A stretch of 64,000 bases of DNA from Oscillibacter sp. (GTDB lineage Bacteria > Bacillota > Clostridia > Oscillospirales > Oscillospiraceae). The notes under the pieces were generated by a model. It saw only the letters and a program-made list of their open reading frames with translations, was not told where the DNA came from and searched no databases. Positions 35,671 through 42,936 of the stretch are shown here, piece by piece. Where the stretch lies: positions 18,945-82,944 of the forward strand of contig JAAVHC010000040.1 of the NCBI GenBank assembly GCA_014799925.1, given 5' to 3'. The position numbers and the translations under genes are program-made. Position 1 is the first letter of the stretch. Every line of letters begins with the position of its first letter.

Positions 35671-35699
35671 TTGAAAAAGAGTTACAAAAGAGTTACAAT
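35671..35699 (+). promoter_or_regulatory. SigA-type promoter for the LysM-CAP gene
   Basis: TTGAAA (35671-35676), 17 bases and TACAAT (35694-35699). The spacer and -10 contain a direct repeat of AGAGTTACAA, which could bind a regulator. Confidence 0.7.
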
Positions 35700-35742
35700 T
35701 TACTTGCTGCTTCAAACCGGACCAATCAAGGAGGTACATACC

Positions 35743-36348
35743 ATGAAAAAATTTGCCGCGTTTATCACCGCGTCGGCCCTGACCGCGGCGCTCACCACGT
35801 CTGCCGCCGCCGCAAATCTGAGCCATACCGTCGTTTCGGGGGACACCATGTGGAAGCTGGCGGTGAAATATCAGGTGGGAACCAGCGAGATCATCGCCGC
35901 CAATCCGCAGGTGGCCAACCCGAACCTAATCTATCCCGGCCAGATCCTGAACATCCCGCAGCTGTCGGATACCGTCCTCAGTTATGAGTCTGAGGTGATC
36001 CGGCTGGTCAATGAGATCCGCGTGGAAAACGGTCTGAAGGCCCTGACCACGAATTGGGAGCTCTCCCGGGTTGCCCGGTACAAGTCCGAGGACATGTCCA
36101 CCGCCCGGTATTTCTCCCATACCAGCCCGACCTACGGTACGCCCTTCCAGATGATGAAGTCCTTCGGCCTGTCCTATCGGACCGCCGGAGAAAATATTGC
36201 CTATGGCCAGAGAACGCCTGCCGCCGTAGTGGACGCGTGGATGAACTCCAGCGGCCACCGTGCCAACATCCTCAACGCCTCCTATACGCAGATCGGCGTG
36301 GGATACTGCGCCAGCAGAAACTATTGGACGCAGATGTTCATCGGCTGA
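35743..36348 (+). CDS. Secreted LysM and CAP-domain protein
   Basis: The 201-residue protein begins with a signal peptide (MKKFAAFITASALTAALTTS, cleavage near AAAAN). A LysM domain (HTVVSGDTMWKLAVKYQ to YPGQILNIP, residues about 27-72) binds peptidoglycan. The rest is a CAP/SCP domain of the YkwD type, with SEDMSTARYFSHTSP, AGENIAYGQ, WMNSSGHRANIL and IGVGYC. Such proteins are wall- or spore-associated; their enzymatic activity is unproven. A consensus AAGGAGG precedes the ATG. Confidence 0.92.
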   Translation: MKKFAAFITASALTAALTTSAAAANLSHTVVSGDTMWKLAVKYQVGTSEIIAANPQVANPNLIYPGQILNIPQLSDTVLSYESEVIRLVNEIRVENGLKALTTNWELSRVARYKSEDMSTARYFSHTSPTYGTPFQMMKSFGLSYRTAGENIAYGQRTPAAVVDAWMNSSGHRANILNASYTQIGVGYCASRNYWTQMFIG

Positions 36349-36455
36349 TCCGCAGCTCTTTTTCCGCGTCCAGGCGTATTTACGGACGTGGGCGTATGCA
36401 CGCTGCGCGTACGGAATACCCTGCGGATCAATCGGAAATAGAGCGTTTTTCACAA

Positions 36456-36497
36456 GAATCACCCCTCCCGCATATACTGTGCGGAAGGGGTGATCTT
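36456..36497 (+). terminator. Hairpin that is both terminator-like and overlaps an RBS
   Basis: An imperfect stem of about 15 bp pairs ATCACCCCT-CCCGCA with TGCGG-AAGGGGTGAT, followed by CTTTTA. It can end the LysM-CAP transcript. Its right arm contains AAGGGGTG, the only ribosome site for the gene starting at 36500. Confidence 0.65.
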
Positions 36498-36499
36498 TT

Positions 36500-37024
36500 A
36501 TGCTGGAATCATGGAATCACAGGCTGCTGCCCTATAACCGGGAGGCCGCTGTCCGGTATGCCCAAAAATGGGCCTATGGCAGGAACCCTGCTTTTTATGA
36601 TTATGAGAAAATCGGAGGGGACTGTACCAATTTTGCCTCCCAATGCGTTTATGCCGGCAGCGGGGTGATGAACTATACCAAGGATTTTGGCTGGTATTAT
36701 ATTGATGCCAATCGTAAGGCGCCCGCCTGGACCGGGGTAGAGTATTTCTATCAGTTTATGACCCGAAAGGATGAGAGCGCAGGGCCCGTGGCCCAGGAGA
36801 CTTCCATCAGCCAGCTGCTGCCGGGAGATGTGGTGCAGTTATCCTTTGATGGGGAGAACTGGAACCATTCACCGGTGGTGGTACGGCTGCTGCGTCAGCC
36901 CGCTCTGACGCCTGCCGACGTATGGATTGCCGCCCACAGCTATGACGCTGATAACCGGCCCCTGAATACGTATGACTATCGGGGCATCCGGTTTCTGCAT
37001 TTTATCGGGGTGCGGAAGCCGTAA
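36500..37024 (+). CDS. Amidase-like domain protein (Amidase_6 type)
   Basis: The 174-residue protein has no signal peptide. GGDCTNFASQCVYAGSG (about residues 39-55) and later HSPVVV and HSYDA match the putative amidase_6 domain, a papain-like fold with Cys (in DCTNF) and His as likely catalytic residues. Such domains are expected to cut amide bonds, often in peptidoglycan; the lack of a signal here suggests action inside the cell, possibly the mother cell. The ribosome site lies inside a hairpin. Confidence 0.85.
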   Translation: MLESWNHRLLPYNREAAVRYAQKWAYGRNPAFYDYEKIGGDCTNFASQCVYAGSGVMNYTKDFGWYYIDANRKAPAWTGVEYFYQFMTRKDESAGPVAQETSISQLLPGDVVQLSFDGENWNHSPVVVRLLRQPALTPADVWIAAHSYDADNRPLNTYDYRGIRFLHFIGVRKP

Positions 37025-37033
37025 TCCAGAAGG

Positions 37034-38035
37034 CTATTTGGGGAGTTTTATCCGGCCCAGCGGGTTGGCCCGCGCGGCTACCCGCAGCGCCTCGTTGTCA
37101 ATGTGCGTGTAGATCTCCGTGGTATTCAGGTGCTCGTGCCCCAAAACCTCCTGCACCGCCTTGACATCCACGCCGTTTTGCAGCATCAGGGTGGCCGCGG
37201 TATGGCGGAGCTTATGAGAGGAATATTGGGTGCTGTCCAATCCGGCCTGAGAGATATGCTTTTTCACCAGCGCGTGGACATTGGAGCGGCTGATGCGCTG
37301 GTCACGGGTAGAGAGGAACAGCGCGTTCTGATCCTTGCCCGTGACGGGCCGACGGACCGCCAGATAGCGATTCAGCGCCGTTTTGCAGGCGTCGTTGAGA
37401 TAAACGATGCGGACCTTGTTGCCTTTGCCCAGGACGCGCAGAGCGTCGCCCTGGATATCTGTCAGATTCAGCCCGATGAGCTCGGAGATTCGCAGGCCGC
37501 AGTTCAGGAACAGCGTCAGAATGCAGTAATCCCGCTCGCTGTTGGCGCCGGTCACATTTTCCAGCAACTCCACGCTTTCATCCAGCGTCAGGTACTTGGG
37601 CAGCGTTTTCTTCAGCTTGGGAGAGTCCAGCTCCTTGACCGGGTTGTCATCCAGTAGATGCGCCTTCTGGGTAAGGTAGTTGAAAAAAGAACGAAGCGTC
37701 GCAATTTTTCTGGCGCGCGTGGAAGCGCTGAGTCCATAGCCGGTTTTGTCGCTGTTGGGCTGCTGGGCCCGGTCGCGGCTGAGGTAGGTCAGATATCCGT
37801 ACACATCTGTCAGCGTAATGGTCCGGATCAGCGAGATGTCCACGTCCATAATGGAGATCTCATCCAATTCCATATTTCTGAGCGAGCGGTCCCGGGTTTG
37901 CTTGATGTAACGGAAGAAATTACGAAGATCCAGAAAGTATTCGTCAACAGTTTTCTGGGAGTGAGCTTTAATCGTCTCATGGTAGGATAGAAAGTCGCAG
38001 AGGATCTGCGGCGCGTCTTCACGGTAGTCTGTCAT
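37034..38035 (-). CDS. XerC/XerD-like tyrosine recombinase
   Basis: The 333-residue protein has an N-terminal SAM-like DNA-binding domain and a complete catalytic domain: Arg in CGLRISELIGL, Lys in VLGKGNKVR, HKLRHTAAT, LGHEHLNTT and the nucleophile Tyr in EIYTHID. Size and motif quality fit housekeeping Xer recombinases that resolve chromosome dimers. No phage, integron or att-like repeat lies nearby, so a mobile-element integrase is less likely. Only a weak ribosome site is seen. Confidence 0.88.
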   Translation of the reverse strand: MTDYREDAPQILCDFLSYHETIKAHSQKTVDEYFLDLRNFFRYIKQTRDRSLRNMELDEISIMDVDISLIRTITLTDVYGYLTYLSRDRAQQPNSDKTGYGLSASTRARKIATLRSFFNYLTQKAHLLDDNPVKELDSPKLKKTLPKYLTLDESVELLENVTGANSERDYCILTLFLNCGLRISELIGLNLTDIQGDALRVLGKGNKVRIVYLNDACKTALNRYLAVRRPVTGKDQNALFLSTRDQRISRSNVHALVKKHISQAGLDSTQYSSHKLRHTAATLMLQNGVDVKAVQEVLGHEHLNTTEIYTHIDNEALRVAARANPLGRIKLPK

Positions 38036-38092
38036 AGCGTATCCGCTTCGGCATTGTCATTTTGGGGAAAAATGCGTTTACGCCTCCCCTGA

Positions 38093-38120
38093 ATTGAACA
38101 AAATTTTTATTTTGTTCAAT
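38093..38120. repeat. 12-bp perfect inverted repeat (ATTGAACAAAAT)
   Basis: ATTGAACAAAAT and ATTTTGTTCAAT flank a TTTT loop, 57 bases upstream of the xer-like start. A related inverted repeat is at 44312-44339. It may be an operator or a hairpin in the leader. Confidence 0.6.
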
Positions 38121-38241
38121 CACGCCAGTGCCCAGGCGGCCTCCTCTCTCCGGTGCATTTCCGCGCTCCGCGGCGGGACCAGCGGCGGATATTCATCCGG
38201 CCTCTGTTTTTATTATACCACCGTTGTCAAGGCGCTGCTGA

Positions 38242-38278
38242 CGGCAAAAAAGCGGCAGAATCCGCCGCTTTTTTGCCG
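38242..38278 (-). terminator. Terminator after spoIVA
   Basis: A perfect 15-bp stem (38242-38256 with 38264-38278) contains six A on one arm and six T on the other, so it can act in both directions. It follows the spoIVA stop by about 80 bases. Confidence 0.75.
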
Positions 38279-38360
38279 CATGTCGAAACCTAACTCCGCG
38301 CCCCGATTATTGCCCCGATTATTCGCCGTAATTCTACAGCGGCCGGAGCGGCGCGGTCGT

Positions 38361-39839
38361 TTATAGAATAATGCAGATCAGTCCGCCGCTTCCTTCATTG
38401 ACGATCCGCTGCAGCGTCTCCTGGAACTTGAGCCGCGCGTCCATGGGCATCCGGTAGAGCTTTGCCTGCAAGTCCTCGTTCACCAGTTCATGGAAACTGC
38501 GGCCAAAAATATTGCTCTCCCAGATTTGCGTGGGATCGCCGCTGAATTTTTCCATGAGGTAGTTCACCATGTCCTCGCTCTGCTTCTCGTTGCCCACAAT
38601 GGGCGATACGGTGGATTCAATATCCACTTTAAACATGTGAATGGACGGCGCGCTTGCCTTCAGCTTTACGCCGTAGCGTCCCCCCTGCCGCATGATCTCA
38701 GGCTCCTCCAGCAGCAGTTCCTCCATGGTGGGCATGACGATGCCGTATCCTGTCTCGTAAACGTTGGAAAGCGCGTCGGACACCTTGTCAAATCTGGCTT
38801 TTACGCCGGCCAGCTGGGTCAGAAGGTCCATCAGGTCCCCGTCATCCGATACGGTGAAGCCGGACTGGGTGGACAGCGTCTCGTAGAACAGGGACCGCGG
38901 TAATTGCAGCTCCGCTGAGGCAACCCCCTTCCCCAGGTCGATGGACAGTACCCGGCTGAGGGAAATGTTCTCCTGCTCCCCCATCTCCTTCACGACCGCA
39001 TCGACGTCCCGGATATGGGCCATTTTACCGCCGCCGTCCCGGACGACGCTATATACCGCCGATTGAATGGGATGGCCTACCGGCAGCGCGTCGATCCAGG
39101 TGGGAAGGAAGAACCGCAGCTCCCGCAGAGGGAACTCATAGAGAATGGACTTGATGATGTAGGTAATGGACTCCTCTGTCAGCTCCAGGCAGTTCACCGG
39201 CAGGCATTGCACGCCGAACCGGCTCTCAATGTCCCGGCCAATGCTGACAGCCCGGCTGCTCCTGGGGTCCGTGGAGTTCAGCAGGACCACGAAGGGCTTC
39301 CCCAGCTCCTGCAGCTCCGTAATCACCCGTTCCTCCGCCTCCAGATAGTCCTCCCTGGGAATATCGGTGATGGAGCCGTCGGTGGTGATGACCACGCCCA
39401 CGGTGGAGTGCTCCTGAATAACCTTCCGGGTTCCGATCTCGGCGGCCTCCGCCATCGGGATCTCGTGGTCCAGCCAGGGGGTCATGACCATCCGCGGCAC
39501 GCCGTCCTCAAACTGTCCCATGGCCCCCTGGACCATGTAGCCCACGCTGTCAATGAGCCTCACCGCAAAGGTGGCCCCGCCATCCAGCGTGATATCAACG
39601 GCTTCCTCCGGAACAAACTTGGGCTCCGCCGTCATGATGGTGCGGCCGCTGCCGGATTGGGGCAGCTCGTCAATGGCCCGCTCCCGGCGATAGATATTAT
39701 CAATGTTGGGGATGACGCAGGTCTCCATAAAACGCTTGATAAAGGTGGACTTCCCCGTCCTCACCGGACCCAGCACTCCCACAAACAGAGATCCGCCGGT
39801 ACGTGTGGCAATGTCCTGATAGAGATCTGAATTTGTCAT
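38361..39839 (-). CDS. spoIVA: Stage IV sporulation protein A (SpoIVA)
   Basis: SpoIVA is an ATPase that polymerises on the forespore and forms the base of the spore coat. The 492-residue length is typical. Walker A GPVRTGKS is at residues 24-31, followed by FMETCVIPNI, DSVGYMVQGA and NSTDPRS. The C-terminus ends GSGGLICIIL, the region known to bind SpoVM. A GGGAGG site lies six bases upstream. A SigE-type promoter and a structured leader lie at 39840-39941. Its partners SpoVM and SipL are encoded about 6-9 kb away. Confidence 0.97.
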   Translation of the reverse strand: MTNSDLYQDIATRTGGSLFVGVLGPVRTGKSTFIKRFMETCVIPNIDNIYRRERAIDELPQSGSGRTIMTAEPKFVPEEAVDITLDGGATFAVRLIDSVGYMVQGAMGQFEDGVPRMVMTPWLDHEIPMAEAAEIGTRKVIQEHSTVGVVITTDGSITDIPREDYLEAEERVITELQELGKPFVVLLNSTDPRSSRAVSIGRDIESRFGVQCLPVNCLELTEESITYIIKSILYEFPLRELRFFLPTWIDALPVGHPIQSAVYSVVRDGGGKMAHIRDVDAVVKEMGEQENISLSRVLSIDLGKGVASAELQLPRSLFYETLSTQSGFTVSDDGDLMDLLTQLAGVKARFDKVSDALSNVYETGYGIVMPTMEELLLEEPEIMRQGGRYGVKLKASAPSIHMFKVDIESTVSPIVGNEKQSEDMVNYLMEKFSGDPTQIWESNIFGRSFHELVNEDLQAKLYRMPMDARLKFQETLQRIVNEGSGGLICIIL

Positions 39840-39843
39840 AGTT

Positions 39844-39897
39844 ACCTCCCATGCGCCGCCGCGCGTTTTTGTAAAACCTCCGTGCGTGGGAGGTTTT
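39844..39897 (-). promoter_or_regulatory. spoIVA leader with alternative pairings at the RBS
   Basis: In the transcript AAAACCTCC (39889-39897) can pair with GGAGGTTTT (39873-39881) to make a 9-bp hairpin. The overlapping ACCTCCCA (39887-39894) is also an exact 8-base complement of TGGGAGGT (39844-39851), the ribosome site. Two exclusive structures are thus possible, one free and one masked. Confidence 0.5.
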
Positions 39898-39912
39898 CAT
39901 CTTGCTATTGAA

Positions 39913-39941
39913 ACTGTATGAGAGCCTGACCGGAAATATGC
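39913..39941 (-). promoter_or_regulatory. SigE-type promoter for spoIVA
   Basis: On the minus strand GCATATT (39935-39941), 14 bases and CATACAGT (39913-39920). The Bacillus SigE consensus is KMATATT with 14-15 bases to CATACAHT, so the match is nearly complete. SpoIVA is a known SigE gene. Confidence 0.8.
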
Positions 39942-39960
39942 AGGGAGAAACAGTATAAAC

Positions 39961-39995
39961 GAGGGACCGCCCCGGCGATGCCGGGGCGGTCCCTC
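39961..39995 (-). terminator. Terminator after the SLH surface protein
   Basis: A perfect 16-bp GC stem (39961-39976 with 39980-39995) with a GAT loop; on the minus strand GTTTAT follows. Confidence 0.75.
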
Positions 39996-40018
39996 GTCTG
40001 GAGAATGACGAGCCTGTG

Positions 40019-42253
40019 TCAGTTGGGGGTATAATAGACCACAACCGTTGAATCTGCGGAGCTTGCGGTACCTTCGATCCTCGTCTCCTCCGGCGTATAG
40101 CCGTCAATGACCGTGGGGGGGAAGAGGTATGTCGAATCCGAATTGCACAAGTGCCTGTAGTACCGCAGCACCTGATTGGTCTGCCGGTCCCGGCATTCAA
40201 TCGTGACGACGGGATTTTCCTGTTTTGCCTGCCTCGTCTTGTCGGAGAGCAGATTCATCATCCGTACCAGCACCACGCAGGCCTGGGCGCGGGTCATGTT
40301 CTCCTCCCCGTGGAAGCACCCGTCCTCCATGCCGGTGAGGATGCCGTAGTAATAGCAGACGGGAACCTCCGCCCGATAGAGCTGGTACCAGTTGGACTGC
40401 GGGAACTGATCATAATCCTTGATGGAGGAATTGTTTTCGTATGGATTGTAAGTCGGATTCTCGTTTGAGGGGTTTGTGCCATACCGAAGCAGCGTCTGGC
40501 GGGCGATGGCGGCCATGTCGTAGCGGTTGATGGGGGTGTCGGCCACCACCACCTCGGGCCAGCCGCCGTACTTGCGGATATTTGAAAAGAGATCCAGCTT
40601 GTACGAAAACGCGGTCTGCATATTGGGGTAGTACCAGGGCTTCCCGGTGGTATCAGTGACCTTCTGGACCTCGTCGTTGAAGAAGGCTCTGGTGATCATG
40701 GCGACGAACTGCGCGTAGCTCACCGTGCCATCCGGGTCAAACCTCCCGTCGCCCACGCCGTTGACGATCCCCTTCTCCACGCAGGTCCGGATGTAGTCCA
40801 GGGCCCAGTGGTTGTCGGCCACGTCCTTGAAGGGGCTGGGCGTGCTGGGGGTGGACGTGCTGGGAGTGGACGCGCCGCTGGCGGCGTCGATGGCGGTCAG
40901 GCCGGAGGCGTCCAGCGTATAGAAGATGAGCTTGTCGGAACGGTTCGCGTACCAGACCACCTTGCCATTGAAGTAAATGGGCTGGCAGTCGGACAGCTTG
41001 CCGGAGCCCGTCCGGATCGTGCCGGTCTGTCCGCTGGCGTCATAGGTGGTCCAGCTGATCTCCCCCCTGGCGGACTTCCAGATAATGTAGCCGCCGGAGA
41101 GGCTGGTGGGAACCACAAACGGGTTGCCCTGGTCGGGGTCGGTGTTCGGATCCCAGTTCATCAGGTCGGCCTTGGCGTTGGTGATCTGCCGGACCTGGAA
41201 GTAACTTAATTCCCCGCCGCCGGTCCCCGCGACAGTCAGTTTAATGTCTTTTTTCGCGATATAGGCGAGCTTGACCTGATACAGGTCGCCGAGGGCCGCG
41301 GAGGGCTCCTGCGTATAGGCCAGCAGATACCCGTTGGTGGTCTCCGCCATGCCGCCCAGCATCGCGCCGGTGTAGTTGAAGCCGGTCTTACCGGGAAATT
41401 CAGGGGTCAGCACATCTCCAAAACGGTCGCCGTCGTTCCAGTCCTTACGGATGTCGGCCTCCCTTATATCTGTATTGGGACGCTCCCTCCTGCCTCCGTC
41501 TACCAGCATCTCCATCTCTATTGCCCGTGGGTAGGCGTCTCCATGGTTTGCCGTGATGAAGTTCCCCTGGGAATCCACCATGATGAGCTGATTGAAGGAG
41601 TGGGACACACGACCGATGAAGCCGCCGTCGCAGTTTGTTTCCGTGACCGTCATATCGCTTTCCCGGATCGTGATCTGCATACTGGCCTGGTGGTTTTTGC
41701 CGTCGCTGCTCTTATACATCTCGTGGCAGGTGAGGATATGCAGGATGCCGTTGGACTCCGCGCAGCTCACCGTGCCGGCGTCGAACGGTTTATAAGTATT
41801 TGCTCCATAGACGCTGGCCTTCCCCAGATACTGCCAGTCCTTGCTGTACTTGAGGACCCGGATCACCTCCACGCTGTCGGATTCGTTGGGGTTATTCTGC
41901 CCGGTGATGATGAAGTTGTAGTTTTCTCCGGCGTAGAACCCGCCCCAGACAGGCAGGCCGTCGTATGTGATATACTTACCGGACAGGAACCTGAACGAGC
42001 GGTCGTATTCCTCCACCCGGAGTTGGTTCGTCGTGTCGTAGCCGGGAGCCTCCACGCGGGTCAGCCCGCCCTTTGCGTTGGCATACAAGAAGAATTTCGT
42101 GGTAGCTGCCCAATAGCTGGAATACTCGTGAGAAGGGTTGTGGGATATGCTGGGTCCCGCGTCTGAGCTCCCCGACGCGAGGGCGGGAGCGCAGAGAGAA
42201 ACGCTCAGCACAAGGGCAAGGACCAGGGATAAAACGCGCGGTGGTTTTTTCAT
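40019..42253 (-). CDS. SLH-domain surface protein
   Basis: The 744-residue protein starts MKKPPRVLSLVLALVLSVSL, a signal peptide; the ATG at 42253 follows GAGAGG and is preferred over one 21 bases upstream. Residues about 30-460 form a beta-rich domain of unknown family. A Ser/Thr/Pro linker (STPSTSTPSTPSP) follows, then SLH repeats (FKDVADNHWALDYIRTCVEK; DGRFDPDGTVSYAQFVAMI) to about residue 680. The end (TIECRDRQTNQVLRYYRH to VVVYYTPN) looks like a MucBP-type beta domain. SLH repeats anchor proteins to wall polymers. Confidence 0.88.
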   Translation of the reverse strand: MKKPPRVLSLVLALVLSVSLCAPALASGSSDAGPSISHNPSHEYSSYWAATTKFFLYANAKGGLTRVEAPGYDTTNQLRVEEYDRSFRFLSGKYITYDGLPVWGGFYAGENYNFIITGQNNPNESDSVEVIRVLKYSKDWQYLGKASVYGANTYKPFDAGTVSCAESNGILHILTCHEMYKSSDGKNHQASMQITIRESDMTVTETNCDGGFIGRVSHSFNQLIMVDSQGNFITANHGDAYPRAIEMEMLVDGGRRERPNTDIREADIRKDWNDGDRFGDVLTPEFPGKTGFNYTGAMLGGMAETTNGYLLAYTQEPSAALGDLYQVKLAYIAKKDIKLTVAGTGGGELSYFQVRQITNAKADLMNWDPNTDPDQGNPFVVPTSLSGGYIIWKSARGEISWTTYDASGQTGTIRTGSGKLSDCQPIYFNGKVVWYANRSDKLIFYTLDASGLTAIDAASGASTPSTSTPSTPSPFKDVADNHWALDYIRTCVEKGIVNGVGDGRFDPDGTVSYAQFVAMITRAFFNDEVQKVTDTTGKPWYYPNMQTAFSYKLDLFSNIRKYGGWPEVVVADTPINRYDMAAIARQTLLRYGTNPSNENPTYNPYENNSSIKDYDQFPQSNWYQLYRAEVPVCYYYGILTGMEDGCFHGEENMTRAQACVVLVRMMNLLSDKTRQAKQENPVVTIECRDRQTNQVLRYYRHLCNSDSTYLFPPTVIDGYTPEETRIEGTASSADSTVVVYYTPN

Positions 42254-42640
42254 GGTGATACCTCTCCATTTCATAAATTTCCCGACGGTGCAGACCCTGG
42301 GGGCGGCGCTCTGTTCCCATCCCCCGTGGGCCTCCCCGTCGAGACAACAAAAGCGGCGCAGGGCAAATAATCCCTACACCGCCGGAAGCTACGCACACGC
42401 CTATCCGATTCCCCTCTTGTAAATTAGGGGGAAAGCTGTTAGAATAGTTTCGGCGCAGTAATCTGCTGTGTGGGAGGCCTTTTCTCCTGCATAGGGGCTG
42501 GCAGTATTCGCGGTACTTCCAGCCCTGCCTTTTGCTTCTGTGTCTCGCAGATTCATTGTACCGCATATTCTGGAAGATTGCAAGGGCGATTTCGACACAA
42601 CTTCATTTTCGCTCGCTGTACGGCCGGCGCGGCGGTGAAG

Positions 42641-42676
42641 CAGCCCCGGATTGTATTTTCATACAGTCCGGGGCTG
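42641..42676. repeat. 16-bp inverted repeat with TTTC loop
   Basis: CAGCCCCGGATTGTAT pairs with ATACAGTCCGGGGCTG with one G-T wobble. There is no T run on either side, so an ordinary terminator is unlikely. Outer GGCGG/CCGCC bases could extend the stem. Confidence 0.65.
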
Positions 42677-42840
42677 TCTGCGTCCGCCGCTGTAAGAAGC
42701 GGGACCTTTTCCGAGTGTGAATAAATGACATTGCCGCCTGCCGCTCCTCTTTTACCCGCGTGAAGCGTTGGAGGGTCCGCTTTTGGCGTTTTTTACACCC
42801 GGCATCCGCAAACAGACGCCGCTTCCATGCAAAAAATCTG

Positions 42841-42869
42841 TTTACAACCATGGAAAATCTTGCTATACT
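42841..42869 (+). promoter_or_regulatory. SigA-type promoter for pfp
   Basis: TTTACA (42841-42846), 17 bases and TATACT (42864-42869), with TGC directly ahead of the -10 (extended -10). Confidence 0.75.
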
Positions 42870-42936
42870 AAAGACAGAGCGTCACTTTACAAAAAGGAAA
42901 ACTCTTCATGCTGAAGAAATGGGAGGAATACAAACT

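Larger units (their letters stand above)
38036..38360. other. Intergenic region between xer-like gene and spoIVA
   Basis: These 325 bases hold a perfect 12-bp AT-rich palindrome (38093-38120), an extended -10-like box on the minus strand (RC of 38212-38217, TGGTATAAT) that may drive the xer-like gene, and the spoIVA terminator at 38242-38278. No coding frame with a ribosome site was found. Confidence 0.6.
42254..42936. other. 683-base intergenic region between SLH protein and pfp
   Basis: The gap contains divergent leaders. On the SLH side, 42275-42400 folds into several hairpins when read on the minus strand (CGACGG/CCGTCG; GGGGG/CCCCC; a CGGCG...CGCCG stem followed by CTTTTGTT). The middle has a 16-bp inverted repeat at 42641-42676. 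The pfp side has a clear promoter. Short frames here lack ribosome sites and family likeness, so I call no gene. Confidence 0.6.

Noticed and set aside
36054..36668. Alternate-frame 204-codon frame over the LysM-CAP gene
   Set aside because: Overlaps a well-supported secreted protein and a terminator; no ribosome site.
37034..38035. Phage or island integrase
   Set aside because: No phage genes, tRNA or direct repeats nearby; motifs and size fit a housekeeping Xer protein.
42401..42724. Short frames in the SLH-pfp intergenic region
   Set aside because: No ribosome sites, no family likeness, and they overlap inverted repeats.
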